The position numbers were made by a program, and so were the translations under genes. The notes beneath the pieces were generated by a model. That model was given only the letters and a program-made list of their open reading frames with translations. It was not told where the DNA came from and searched no databases. DNA of 64,000 nucleotides from Aquimarina aquimarini (GTDB taxonomy: Bacteria; Bacteroidota; Bacteroidia; Flavobacteriales; Flavobacteriaceae): positions 1-64,000 of the forward strand of contig NZ_OMKE01000056.1 of the NCBI RefSeq assembly GCF_900299535.1, given 5' to 3'. This document shows positions 10,651-18,930 of this stretch, piece after piece (position 1 is the first letter of the stretch; every line of letters begins with the position of its first letter).

Positions 10651-10687
10651 CATCCGCAATAGCGCATTACAACGTTCATAACATACT

Positions 10688-10759
10688 GCGAAAGTAGCTC
10701 AGGGGTAGAGCATCACCTTGCCAAGGTGAGGGTCGCGGGTTCAAATCCCGTCTTTCGCT
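10688..10759 (+). tRNA. tRNA-Gly (GCC)
   Basis: The acceptor arms GCGAAAG and CTTTCGC pair perfectly. The anticodon loop TTGCCAA (anticodon GCC) sits on stem TCACC/GGTGA. The T arm contains GGTTCAAATCC. The discriminator base is T. CCA is not encoded. Confidence 0.97.
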
Positions 10760-10779
10760 CTGAGATAAAAATATACCAA

Positions 10780-10863
10780 GCTGAAGTGGTGGAATTGGTA
10801 GACACGTTGGACTTAAAATCCAATGGCCATTAGGCCGTACGGGTTCAAGTCCCGTCTTCAGTA
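10780..10863 (+). tRNA. tRNA-Leu (UAA)
   Basis: This is a class II tRNA with a long variable arm. Acceptor GCTGAAG pairs with CTTCAGT, with a G-U pair at the first position. The anticodon loop CTTAAAA (anticodon TAA) sits on stem TTGGA/TCCAA. The T arm contains GGTTCAAGTCC. It lies 20 bases after tRNA-Gly in the same unit. Confidence 0.96.
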
Positions 10864-10866
10864 CTT

Positions 10867-10904
10867 AGACAACCTTTTATTATTAAGAGGTTGTCTTTTT
10901 TTTT
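10867..10904 (+). terminator. Intrinsic terminator of the tRNA unit
   Basis: AGACAACCT (10867-10875) pairs with AGGTTGTCT (10888-10896), followed by nine T residues. Confidence 0.85.
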
Positions 10905-11295
10905 GGAATTAAGTTTGTTTCTGAACACTTCATCTAAAATTTAAGGGTAAAACATAGGTAAAACAGATCAGGTGTTTTCTATCAATTATAGTTTTCCGCT
11001 TTCAACCTTATTTTGTATACTAAGTATTTGTGATTGTAAGATTAAAGTTATTAATTATATTTAAAAGCTAAACTTGTAAAAAGTAATCCAGAAATGGGAG
11101 AGCCATAAAAGATTTTATAAGAGTTTCAGATTATCATAGTTTTTAACCTCTTGGTTTTTGGAAAAGAGATATTCAATAAGTTCAGGTAAGATAAACCTTA
11201 TTCATTTTTTGAATTTTTTTGTTTTGCATAGCTTGTAGTTCTACATTTTTTGTAAGACAGGAACTTTTTCTGTTTTTTTTGATTACTTCGCAAAA
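10905..11295. other. Gene-free spacer between the tRNA unit and tetR
   Basis: About 390 AT-rich bases without a recognisable gene, tRNA fragment or insertion sequence. I looked for a duplicated tRNA 3' end that would mark an integration site and did not find one. Confidence 0.5.
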
Positions 11296-11313
11296 ACATA
11301 TTAATTAGGATTT
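11296..11313. promoter_or_regulatory. Putative TetR auto-operator
   Basis: ACATATTAATTAGGATTT matches the perfect palindrome at 11921-11938 at 14 of 18 positions and ends two bases before the tetR ATG. A dimer bound here would block its own gene. The binding is inference. Confidence 0.45.
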
Positions 11314-11315
11314 TT

Positions 11316-11906
11316 ATGACAAAAGCATCAAATACTCGGTATATTATTCTTGAGAAAGCATTTGATCTTATCTATAGAAAAGGTTATCAGGCCACAAGCG
11401 TTGATGAAATTATAGCTACAACAAAAGTTACAAAAGGAGCTTTTTACTACCATTTTAAAACAAAAGACGAAATGGGAATTGCGGTAGTTAATGAGGTTGT
11501 CAAACCAATAATGCGAAATGATTTTATAATTCCTTTACAAAATGCTCATAAACCAATTGCAGGAATTTATGAAATAATAAAATCATTATTATTAGAAAAC
11601 TCTTTTTTAAAACTTGAATATGGTTGTCCGTTAGGTAATTTGATACAAGAAATGACACCTTGGAATTTTGAATTTTCTAAAACGTTGAATGAGGTTGTAT
11701 CAGAATTACAAATTACTATTGAGAATAGTATTTCAAAAGAACGTGAAAATGGTAATGTGCGTACCGATGTGAATTCAGAACAAGTAGCTTATTACATTAT
11801 ATCTGGTTATTGGGGTATAAGAAATTTTGGTAAAGTTTACAATAATTCAAAATGCTATCATTCTTATTTAAAGGAGTTCAAATTTTATTTAAATAATTTA
11901 AAATAA
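11316..11906 (+). CDS. TetR/AcrR-family transcriptional regulator
   Basis: The protein has 196 residues. The N-terminal helix-turn-helix is clear: ILEKAFDLIYRKGYQATSVD, then TTKVTKGAFYYHFKTKDEM (about residues 11-55). The C-terminal ligand domain (GCPLGNLIQEM, about 107-117) resembles the TetR_C domain of small-molecule-responsive repressors. An operator-like sequence precedes the start and a perfect palindrome lies between this gene and two membrane-protein genes, so it probably represses itself and them. A broken copy of its 5' end with its operator lies at 35248-35385, at the far side of the biosynthetic cluster. Confidence 0.9.
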   Translation: MTKASNTRYIILEKAFDLIYRKGYQATSVDEIIATTKVTKGAFYYHFKTKDEMGIAVVNEVVKPIMRNDFIIPLQNAHKPIAGIYEIIKSLLLENSFLKLEYGCPLGNLIQEMTPWNFEFSKTLNEVVSELQITIENSISKERENGNVRTDVNSEQVAYYIISGYWGIRNFGKVYNNSKCYHSYLKEFKFYLNNLK

Positions 11907-11920
11907 TTATTTAAATAAAA

Positions 11921-11950
11921 CATACTAATCAGTATGTTCTGTTATCTTTG
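11921..11950 (+). promoter_or_regulatory. TetR operator palindrome and -7 box for the membrane-protein pair
   Basis: The perfect inverted repeat ACATACT-AATC-AGTATGT (11921-11938) is followed five bases later by TATCTTTG (11943-11950), a consensus TAnnTTTG -7 box. The operator occupies the -33 to -7 spacer, so a bound repressor would occlude RNA polymerase. No TTG -33 is visible, so activation may be weak or regulator-dependent. Confidence 0.65.
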
Positions 11951-11974
11951 TACTATTGATTTAATAAAATATTG

Positions 11975-12433
11975 ATGTACCAAGGATTAACGTTTTACCA
12001 TTCAATACTTCGTTGGCTAGTTGTAATAAGCCTAATTTATTCTATTTATAGAGCTTATAGAGGTTATTTTTACAATTATACCTTTTCTAGGCATGACAAC
12101 CTTGTTCGTCATTGGACTGCAACTATTGCTCACATACAGCTTCTAGTCGGAATTATACTTTATACACAAAGCCCAGTCATAATATATTTTTGGAAAAATT
12201 TTAATGAAGCTATACAGAATCTTGATGCAATGTTTTTTGCTCTAATCCATATGGTTCTAATGTTGTTTGCGATTGTTTTGTTGACCATTGGCTCATCTTT
12301 AGTAAAGAGAAAAATCAGTAATAAAGAAAAATTTAAAACAATGTTGATTTGGTTTATAATTGCATTAGTTATCATTTTTATTGCAATTCCTTGGCCATTT
12401 TCACCTCTTGCTAATAGACCTTATATCAGATAA
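11975..12433 (+). CDS. Small four-helix membrane protein, unknown function
   Basis: The protein has about 152 residues with four hydrophobic helices (ILRWLVVISLIYSIY, TATIAHIQLLVGIILYT, FALIHMVLMLFAIVLLTIG, MLIWFIIALVIIFIAIPW). Histidines lie at the ends of helices 1-3 (YHSILRW, ARH/RHW, IAHIQ, LIHMV), which recalls small cytochrome-like membrane proteins, but no haem motif can be claimed. ATG 11975 is preferred over the adjacent TTG at 11972. The gene is two bases upstream of the DUF3817 gene and under the TetR palindrome. Confidence 0.75.
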   Translation: MYQGLTFYHSILRWLVVISLIYSIYRAYRGYFYNYTFSRHDNLVRHWTATIAHIQLLVGIILYTQSPVIIYFWKNFNEAIQNLDAMFFALIHMVLMLFAIVLLTIGSSLVKRKISNKEKFKTMLIWFIIALVIIFIAIPWPFSPLANRPYIR

Positions 12434-12435
12434 TT

Positions 12436-12738
12436 ATGGATAATTTATTTAAAACAAAAATTGGGCGACTTCGCATTATTGGATTTTTAGAAGGGATTTC
12501 ACTTTTAGCTCTTGTTTTTATTGCTGTCCCAATAAAATATTACTTTCAAAATCCAAGTATAACAAAGGCTTTAGGACCAATACATGGAACGTTGTTTATA
12601 CTTTTTGTAATCAATACTTTGAGTGTTGGGGTTGAGCAAAATTGGAAATTTAGAACAACAACTTGGAAGATTATTTTGGCTTGTTTCATTCCTTTTGGAA
12701 CATTTTATATTGATAAAAAGATTTTAAGTAAATTATAG
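12436..12738 (+). CDS. DUF3817 integral membrane protein
   Basis: The protein has 100 residues and three membrane helices. The family signature runs as RIIGFLEGISLLALVFIAVPIKY, then GPIHGTLFILFVI, ending in FIPFGTFYIDKKIL. DUF3817 proteins have no established function. The gene is translationally close to the preceding membrane protein (two bases) and probably shares its TetR-controlled transcript. Confidence 0.85.
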   Translation: MDNLFKTKIGRLRIIGFLEGISLLALVFIAVPIKYYFQNPSITKALGPIHGTLFILFVINTLSVGVEQNWKFRTTTWKIILACFIPFGTFYIDKKILSKL

Positions 12739-12888
12739 ATACCTTTAGTCTTATTAATTCAAGGCTACAATTTGTGAGGTTGTGTAAAGTATTTAAAATA
12801 GTTTTTTTACACCACCTTAATATTACTTTAGGTTACTGATTTTATTATAATATAAGTTGAATATTTGTTTAATTTCTAGATAGAAATG

Positions 12889-12936
12889 TTTATGGAGATT
12901 GATCAAGTTTATATAAACTTGATCAATCTCCATAAA
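12889..12936 (-). terminator. Perfect 48-bp palindrome overlapping the end of the cluster's last gene
   Basis: The two 24-base arms (12889-12912 and 12913-12936) are exact reverse complements (TTTATGGAGATTGATC... / ...GATCAATCTCCATAAA) with no unpaired centre. The stop codon of the flavoprotein gene (12909-12911) and its last codons lie inside. In RNA it would form a very stable hairpin at the 3' end of the leftward operon. There is no strong U-tract, so it may act as a 3' stabiliser as well as, or instead of, a classical terminator. Confidence 0.7.
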
Positions 12937-14234
12937 ATACGTGGATTAAAAAGACTTATAGGAGGTTTTAACATCATAGCTACACTAAGGAATGCTTCAG
13001 ATACGATTCTATCTTTATTAGATACTTTTATTACATGATTTAGATATGTATTGGTCAAATTTATTAAAAGAGGTCTTTTTCCTGTGGTCTCTGGATAGCG
13101 AAAATCCTCTCCAGTAGAAGAACTCCAACATCTATTTCCTATTTTCTTAATTTCTTTAAAATATTGACTCGCTAGCGTATTATCAGAGGTGTTGTTTTTT
13201 AATAATTTATCTAATTCTGCTACTTGAAGAGAAGCAGAGGTCATTCCTTGAGCATAAATAGGGTTGAAACTAAAAATAGCGTCTCCAAGAACTAATAACC
13301 CTACAGGGAATTTATTTAATTTCTCATAATGCCTCCATAAACTTTCTTTGAATTTGTAGGATACAGCTTCTCCTAATGGTTCAGATTTGCTAATAATATC
13401 ATAAATATCTGAACAAGGTAAGCCTTTTAAGAACTCTAAAATATCTTTATGCTCTGTTGAAGGGATGCTTCCATGACATCCTCCTTGTGTAAGCATCCAT
13501 CTATTTCCTTCTACAGGCATTAAACCAGCCCCTAGTTTTTCTTTAGGAGGTGTTGGTTTATAAAAGATTCTATCATTACCTCTTGGGTCTTTGGGATCTC
13601 TATCATAAATTCTTGTACTATAGATTAGATTGATTTTTACTTTACTCTCTTTTGGAGCATCATATCCTATTTCTTTTAACCATTTTGGCATACTAGAGCC
13701 TCTTCCTGTAGTATCTACTACCAAATCTGCTTGTATTGAAGAAGACTCATCTGTATCTTTTTGCTTAATGAGAACTCCAGTAACTCTTTTTTTATCTTCT
13801 GATATCAATAACTCTTTTGATAAAGACTGATCTCTCAATTCAATATTAGAAATTGCAAGTGTGTTTTCTCTAATTAAATGCTCTAATAAAGGACGGCTCA
13901 TTGTTATTACATCAATTCCTTTTGTGAACTTTTTCTTATATCCACCGTTTGAATAATAATTAAGACTATCTCCCCAATCTATTTTAATTGCGCCATGGTC
14001 AAGAAGTTGTTCTTCTAAATTTGGGTAGTACCTGAGCATTGTACTTAAAGCCACATATTGTAAGTAATGCAAATGTTTTGTATGAGATTGTCCTTTTCTG
14101 GTTTCTGGTAAAAAGGTTACTTTGTTTTTTTCAACTATAGTTACTTTTTTATAGTAATCACTGAGTACGCGAGCAGTCATTAGCCCTCCTAAGCTACCTC
14201 CTAAAACGATAGCGTGTTGTTTTTTGTAGGTCAT
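12909..14234 (-). CDS. FAD-dependent oxidoreductase/monooxygenase of the biosynthetic cluster
   Basis: The 441-residue protein has an N-terminal Rossmann motif (VLGGSLGGLMTARVL, about residues 10-24) and a glutamate-ended second strand (KVTIVEKNKV). The second FAD motif is LLVLGDAIFSFNPIYAQGMT (about 317-336). The DTTGRGSSMPKWL region resembles PHBH-type hydroxylases and geranylgeranyl-reductase-like flavoproteins found in natural-product clusters. It may hydroxylate, epoxidise or desaturate the product; the substrate is unknown. It is the last gene of the leftward operon, and its 3' end is built into a perfect palindrome. Confidence 0.8.
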   Translation of the reverse strand: MTYKKQHAIVLGGSLGGLMTARVLSDYYKKVTIVEKNKVTFLPETRKGQSHTKHLHYLQYVALSTMLRYYPNLEEQLLDHGAIKIDWGDSLNYYSNGGYKKKFTKGIDVITMSRPLLEHLIRENTLAISNIELRDQSLSKELLISEDKKRVTGVLIKQKDTDESSSIQADLVVDTTGRGSSMPKWLKEIGYDAPKESKVKINLIYSTRIYDRDPKDPRGNDRIFYKPTPPKEKLGAGLMPVEGNRWMLTQGGCHGSIPSTEHKDILEFLKGLPCSDIYDIISKSEPLGEAVSYKFKESLWRHYEKLNKFPVGLLVLGDAIFSFNPIYAQGMTSASLQVAELDKLLKNNTSDNTLASQYFKEIKKIGNRCWSSSTGEDFRYPETTGKRPLLINLTNTYLNHVIKVSNKDRIVSEAFLSVAMMLKPPISLFNPRILWRLIKFI

Positions 14235-14378
14235 GATTTTTTATTTAAGAAATTAAATAATTAGATATTTATAAGAACTGTTTCTTGACTTCTGAATTTT
14301 TTACTAAAGCAAATTATGACTTATGTTTTTAATGGTATAGCAATCGTATTGTTGTTAGTGAACTATGTAATTAATATA

Positions 14379-16055
14379 TCAAGAGATATAACCAAATTTT
14401 TTTCCAGCTTCAATAAGTACCTTGGCTGTTTTTTGTAATTGTTCTGGTGTGTGCTCAGACGTAACAAAATGTCGAATTCTTGCAAATCCTCTGGGAGCTG
14501 CGGGATAACACAATATTGGTGCTTGAATTCCATTTTCTTTTAAATAGTCTGCAATCTTAAAAATTTCAATTTCATCTCCAAAAATGACAGGAACGATCCA
14601 AGTTTTTGTTGGAGCTAATTTTAATTTATTTTCGCACAATGATTTTAGTATTGTTGCATTAGTCATTAATTTTTTTCTTCTTTCATCTCCATCTTTACTA
14701 ATCGCTAATTGAAAAGCTTTTAACATTCCTGCTGTAATGCTAGGAGGCAGGGCACATGAAAACATTCGGTTTCTAGCATATACATTAATATATTCTGAAA
14801 TAGATTTTTTTGCTAATAAAAAGCCTCCTATTCCAGAAAAGGTTTTGCTAAAAGTGCCTACTATCATATCTACTTCTTCTAATACTCCTTGGCTAAAACA
14901 AACTCCACGACCTTGATCTCCTGTTAATAAAAATGAATGAGCTTCATCTACCAGAATCTTGGCACCATGCTTTTTTGATACTTGTACTATTTCTTTAATG
15001 TTTCCATAATCTCCATCTGCACTAAAAACTCCTTCTGTACAAACCAAAATTCGATTTTCGCCATTATCCAACTTCTGTAAGATTCTTTCTAGATCTTCTA
15101 TGTCATTATGCATATAATAATGTAATGAAGCTTTAGAATTTGCAGCTCCATCTACTATGCAGGCATGGCTATAAGCATCCATTACAATATGATCTCCTTT
15201 TCCCATATAAGCACTTATTGAGCCAAACACAGCATTGTATCCAGTTGCGAATAAGGAGATTCCTGAGTCTTTTTTGTTAAAAAAAGCATGTAATTCGTTT
15301 TCTAACTCATTGTGGACCCCTAATCTACCACCTACCAAAGGAGAGGCTGTTGCGCCTAAACCATATTTATCTAGTGCTAGCTTTGAAGAATTTATTACCT
15401 CTGGGTGAGAAGCATAACCTAAATAGTCATAATTATTGAAATTTATAACTTCGGTTCCATCTTTTGATACAATAACGGGGCCTGTTGCACAGCTACGAGT
15501 AACAGGTTCTGGGTAGGATTGTTTTGCGAAATTATTAAATGATTCTATCTCAATGTCTTCTCGATCAGTAACATTTTCAAAAGAATGAAATGATAAAAAT
15601 TCTTCTTTCTTACTTATGTTATTATTAGATGAAATAGTTGTTGTATTGGATTCTTTGTTAGAATCATTTTTTACTTCATCATTATTTATTTTTAGGTTAC
15701 TTATAATGAATTGGGATATTTCTTCAATAGTTTTTAAGGTTACTATTTCTGAAACTTCAATTTCTATAGGAAACTCATTTTTCATTTTTTCTAAAACCCC
15801 CAACATCCCCATAGAATCCAATCCATATATTTTCAAATCTTCATTATATGCAATTTCGTTTTTGGGTATTTTTAATAATTCTGAAAGTCTTTGAGCTAAT
15901 GTATCGCTAATTTTTTGGATAGAATATGTGTTTGTGGGTTCTGAAGTTTCATCTTCTTTATTTTCAGATAAGTTGACTTTTTTGAGTTCATGTAAAAGAA
16001 GTGACTTAAGAAGTTTTCTTTTTTTCTCAATTGTCATTGTTGTTATGTTTTCCAT
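14379..16055 (-). CDS. Acyl carrier protein-alpha-oxoamine synthase fusion (chain-releasing enzyme)
   Basis: The protein has 558 residues. Residues about 45-120 are an ACP with the phosphopantetheine site GLDSMGM (Ser81). A Ser/Asn-rich linker follows. Residues about 170-555 are a PLP-dependent alpha-oxoamine synthase (the 5-aminolevulinate synthase/KBL/serine palmitoyltransferase fold): FNNYDYLGYASHPEV, LVDEAHS (Asp370), the Schiff-base lysine in GTFSKTFSG (Lys404) and an RHFVTSEHT end. Such enzymes condense an acyl thioester with an amino acid, losing CO2 and forming an alpha-amino ketone. ACP-AOS fusions are known release enzymes, for example PigH-type in prodigiosin synthesis. It follows the ACP-less KS-DH protein by 20 bases and probably supplies its ACP. 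The amino acid used cannot be read from sequence. Confidence 0.9.
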   Translation of the reverse strand: MENITTMTIEKKRKLLKSLLLHELKKVNLSENKEDETSEPTNTYSIQKISDTLAQRLSELLKIPKNEIAYNEDLKIYGLDSMGMLGVLEKMKNEFPIEIEVSEIVTLKTIEEISQFIISNLKINNDEVKNDSNKESNTTTISSNNNISKKEEFLSFHSFENVTDREDIEIESFNNFAKQSYPEPVTRSCATGPVIVSKDGTEVINFNNYDYLGYASHPEVINSSKLALDKYGLGATASPLVGGRLGVHNELENELHAFFNKKDSGISLFATGYNAVFGSISAYMGKGDHIVMDAYSHACIVDGAANSKASLHYYMHNDIEDLERILQKLDNGENRILVCTEGVFSADGDYGNIKEIVQVSKKHGAKILVDEAHSFLLTGDQGRGVCFSQGVLEEVDMIVGTFSKTFSGIGGFLLAKKSISEYINVYARNRMFSCALPPSITAGMLKAFQLAISKDGDERRKKLMTNATILKSLCENKLKLAPTKTWIVPVIFGDEIEIFKIADYLKENGIQAPILCYPAAPRGFARIRHFVTSEHTPEQLQKTAKVLIEAGKKFGYIS

Positions 16056-16075
16056 AGTTTTTGTATAAACTCTAA

Positions 16076-18928
16076 TTAAGTGTTTTTGAAAATCGAGATT
16101 AGTGTTTCTAATTTTTTATTTGAAATTTCTTCAATAAAATTATCTAAGGATGTAAAAGAATAACCACTGGTTAGTTCCTTAATTAAATCATCAATATTAC
16201 TTTCTGAGTACTCTTTGTAACAAGCCTCCTTTTTTCTTAAATTTCTAAAACTAACTAATGCTTCTCCCGTATTATTTAAAAGATCAATATCATAATTGAC
16301 TTCATCTATTGATGGTTTATTATTAATATTTTCTCTAACATAACACCATAAAATTTCAGGAATATCCTCGTATATATTTAATTCTTGAATAGCAAATGGC
16401 AAAGTTATGTCCAAAGGAGTTTCTTTATTTAAATTTAGTATTAGGCATGTTTGCAGAGCGTTCTCTAGTATTTCTGGTTGTAAAACATAATCTCCTTTTT
16501 GAGGTAGTTTAATTTTGGAAAGAGCCTCTTTGTCATTGTGCCAAAGCTCTTCTATTCCCTGAAATCTCACATCATAATTCAATCCTTTGGCTTCAAATTG
16601 AGTATAGCAGTGTTCTTTACTTATATATTTAAGGCACCTCTTTTGAAGAGATTTTAGATTGTGATTAGGTAAAGGCTTCAGTTTTTTAGTGCCTATTTTT
16701 CCTTGACTATGGATCTTTTTTTCTTCTCCATTCTCACTATAAATCTCGAACCTTAATTTTTTATCGATAAGGTCAAGGCTTGTATGTATATATTCGGGCT
16801 TACCATTTATCTGTATCGGGTCAAACCATGTGATATCCTGTAGTTGTGTAACAGTAGATTCAGTACTATACTGCCCTGCTGCACGAGCTAACTCTATGTG
16901 GGCTACCTCAGGAAATATTTTTTTTTCATTATTTATATGGGTAAAAAGAAATGTTTCCTTGCCTGTATATGTACTCTTGTATTTCTGCCCTTTTAAACTT
17001 GATTCATTACTATGAAGTAGTGGATGTAAATTATTAGAACTATTTGAGATTGTTTTTTTTGATTTAGGAACCCAATATCGAGTACGATTAAATGGATAAG
17101 TTGGCAAACTTATCTTAGAAGGGTAATTATCATTTTCATATAATAAACTCCAATCAATATTAGTGCCTTTTACCCATAGTTGCGCCAGCTCATGAATATT
17201 TTTTTCTTTTAATGTCGGTCTTGTGGGAAAATTATTTACTTTTGTTACTTTTCCTAAAAAAAAACCTTCTGTAATATCTTCTTTTTTAAGGTACTGGTTA
17301 AACTTTGTTTTTAATTGTTCTACATTACTTACGATAAAAGCGACCCTTTCTTTCATAGGAGTTCTTGCTGTTTGTAAGGTGTATGCCATTCTAATAAGAA
17401 TGGATTCATTGGTATTATTTGAATTAAGATAGTTTACTAACAATTGAATGTATGTAGTAAGGCTTTCTTTGGTTTTTGCAGAGACAACAATTATGATTGG
17501 ATATTTCTTTAGAATATTTGTAGTAATGGTTTTCTCGGATGTGTTCATAAATTCCTCTATAATTACATGAGCATTACTCCCACTAATCCCAAATGAACTT
17601 ACTCCTCCAATTCTTCTTTTACTATCAGAAGGTTTCCATGGTATCTTTTTTACAGGTATTTCAATAGCCATATCTTTCCATTTAATATGACTATTGGGTG
17701 TGTTAAAATGTAAATGAGGATATAGCTGTTCATTTTTGAGCTGTGAAATTATTTTTAAAATCCCAGCTATTCCAGAAGCAGCTTCTAGATGACCGATATT
17801 AGTTTTGATTGCTCCGACAAACATGGGGTGTTCTTTTGTTTTGCTCTCAGAGAAAACTTCATGTAATGCTTTCATTTCTATAAGGTCTCCAAATAAAGTG
17901 CCCGTTCCATGAGCTTCTATATAGTCAATTTGATCGGGTGTTATCTTGGCATTTTTTAATGCCTGCTGAATCAGCTCTTTTTGAGATGCTCCATTAGGTA
18001 CTGTTAACCCTCCTCCAGATCCGTTATGATTTATTGAAGAACCAATAATTTGTGCAAGAATAGTATCTCCTTCTTTTATAGCAGTTGATAGCCTTTTTAG
18101 GACAATCATTCCTCCTCCTTCGGATCTTACGTATCCATTTGCGGTATTATCAAAAGTATAACATCTGTTATCTGAGGATAGTACACCAGTTTGAGAAAAT
18201 GCTAACATACTTACAGGTGACAATAATAAATTAACACCTCCAGTTAGTGCCAGATCGCATTCTTTTCTACGAAGGCTCTCACAAGCCTGATGCAGTGCCG
18301 TTAATGATGAGGAACATGCAGTGTCAAATATCATACAAGGCCCTTTTAACCCCAGATAAGAAGATATTCTTCCAGCAGCTGTGCTATTGCTATTACCAAT
18401 AGAGGTATAGCTATTATATGCTTTCTCGTCTACCTTTCTACATATTTGACTTAGGTAGTCTACAGATGAAATTCCTACAAAAACACCAGTAAGATAGTTG
18501 TGTAATGTTTTTGGTAGGATATTTGAATTTTCAAGAGCTTCCCATGACATTTCTAATAAAACCCTATATTGCGGATCCATCATTTTTGCCTCTTCTGGTG
18601 ATATTTTAAAAAATTCTGCATCAAACTTATCTACATTATCAATGATACCAGCTTGCTTAGCATATATTTTACCTTGTTCTGGTTGTGAAGAATAATATCT
18701 GTCTATATCCCATCTATTTGAGGGGATATCAGATATTGTATCTGTTTTGTTTTTTAGGATTGTATGTAAACTATCTAAATCAACTATTTTTCCAGGTAAT
18801 CTGCAACTGGTACCTACAATAGCAATGGGCTCATATTTTTCGTTTTCTAGTTCTCGGATTCTATTTTTACCATCTTTTATAGAATGGACTGCTTTTTCAA
18901 GTAATTCTCTATAGTTTCCTGTACTCAT
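16076..18928 (-). CDS. AT-less polyketide synthase, KS plus degenerate DH
   Basis: The protein has 950 residues. The ketosynthase (about 33-460) has an intact triad: Cys205 in DTACSSS, His340 in EAHGTGT and His380 in TNIGHLEA. The KS-to-AT linker passes straight to the LPTYPFNRTRYWV motif (609-621) with no acyltransferase domain between. Residues about 635-900 form a dehydratase-like double hot dog: His664 is present, but the glycine of HxxxGxxxxP is Glu, and the second catalytic Asp position reads LQPEILENALQ with Glu822. It may therefore be inactive or product-gating. There is no KR and no ACP; the next gene begins with an ACP. The protein appears to perform a final extension whose keto group is retained. 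Confidence 0.88.
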   Translation of the reverse strand: MSTGNYRELLEKAVHSIKDGKNRIRELENEKYEPIAIVGTSCRLPGKIVDLDSLHTILKNKTDTISDIPSNRWDIDRYYSSQPEQGKIYAKQAGIIDNVDKFDAEFFKISPEEAKMMDPQYRVLLEMSWEALENSNILPKTLHNYLTGVFVGISSVDYLSQICRKVDEKAYNSYTSIGNSNSTAAGRISSYLGLKGPCMIFDTACSSSLTALHQACESLRRKECDLALTGGVNLLLSPVSMLAFSQTGVLSSDNRCYTFDNTANGYVRSEGGGMIVLKRLSTAIKEGDTILAQIIGSSINHNGSGGGLTVPNGASQKELIQQALKNAKITPDQIDYIEAHGTGTLFGDLIEMKALHEVFSESKTKEHPMFVGAIKTNIGHLEAASGIAGILKIISQLKNEQLYPHLHFNTPNSHIKWKDMAIEIPVKKIPWKPSDSKRRIGGVSSFGISGSNAHVIIEEFMNTSEKTITTNILKKYPIIIVVSAKTKESLTTYIQLLVNYLNSNNTNESILIRMAYTLQTARTPMKERVAFIVSNVEQLKTKFNQYLKKEDITEGFFLGKVTKVNNFPTRPTLKEKNIHELAQLWVKGTNIDWSLLYENDNYPSKISLPTYPFNRTRYWVPKSKKTISNSSNNLHPLLHSNESSLKGQKYKSTYTGKETFLFTHINNEKKIFPEVAHIELARAAGQYSTESTVTQLQDITWFDPIQINGKPEYIHTSLDLIDKKLRFEIYSENGEEKKIHSQGKIGTKKLKPLPNHNLKSLQKRCLKYISKEHCYTQFEAKGLNYDVRFQGIEELWHNDKEALSKIKLPQKGDYVLQPEILENALQTCLILNLNKETPLDITLPFAIQELNIYEDIPEILWCYVRENINNKPSIDEVNYDIDLLNNTGEALVSFRNLRKKEACYKEYSESNIDDLIKELTSGYSFTSLDNFIEEISNKKLETLISIFKNT

Positions 18929-18930
18929 TA

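Noticed and set aside
10688-11300. tRNA-Leu as integration site for the biosynthetic segment
   Set aside because: No duplicated tRNA 3' end was found at the right border and no integrase lies in the window; the tetR relic is the better border mark.
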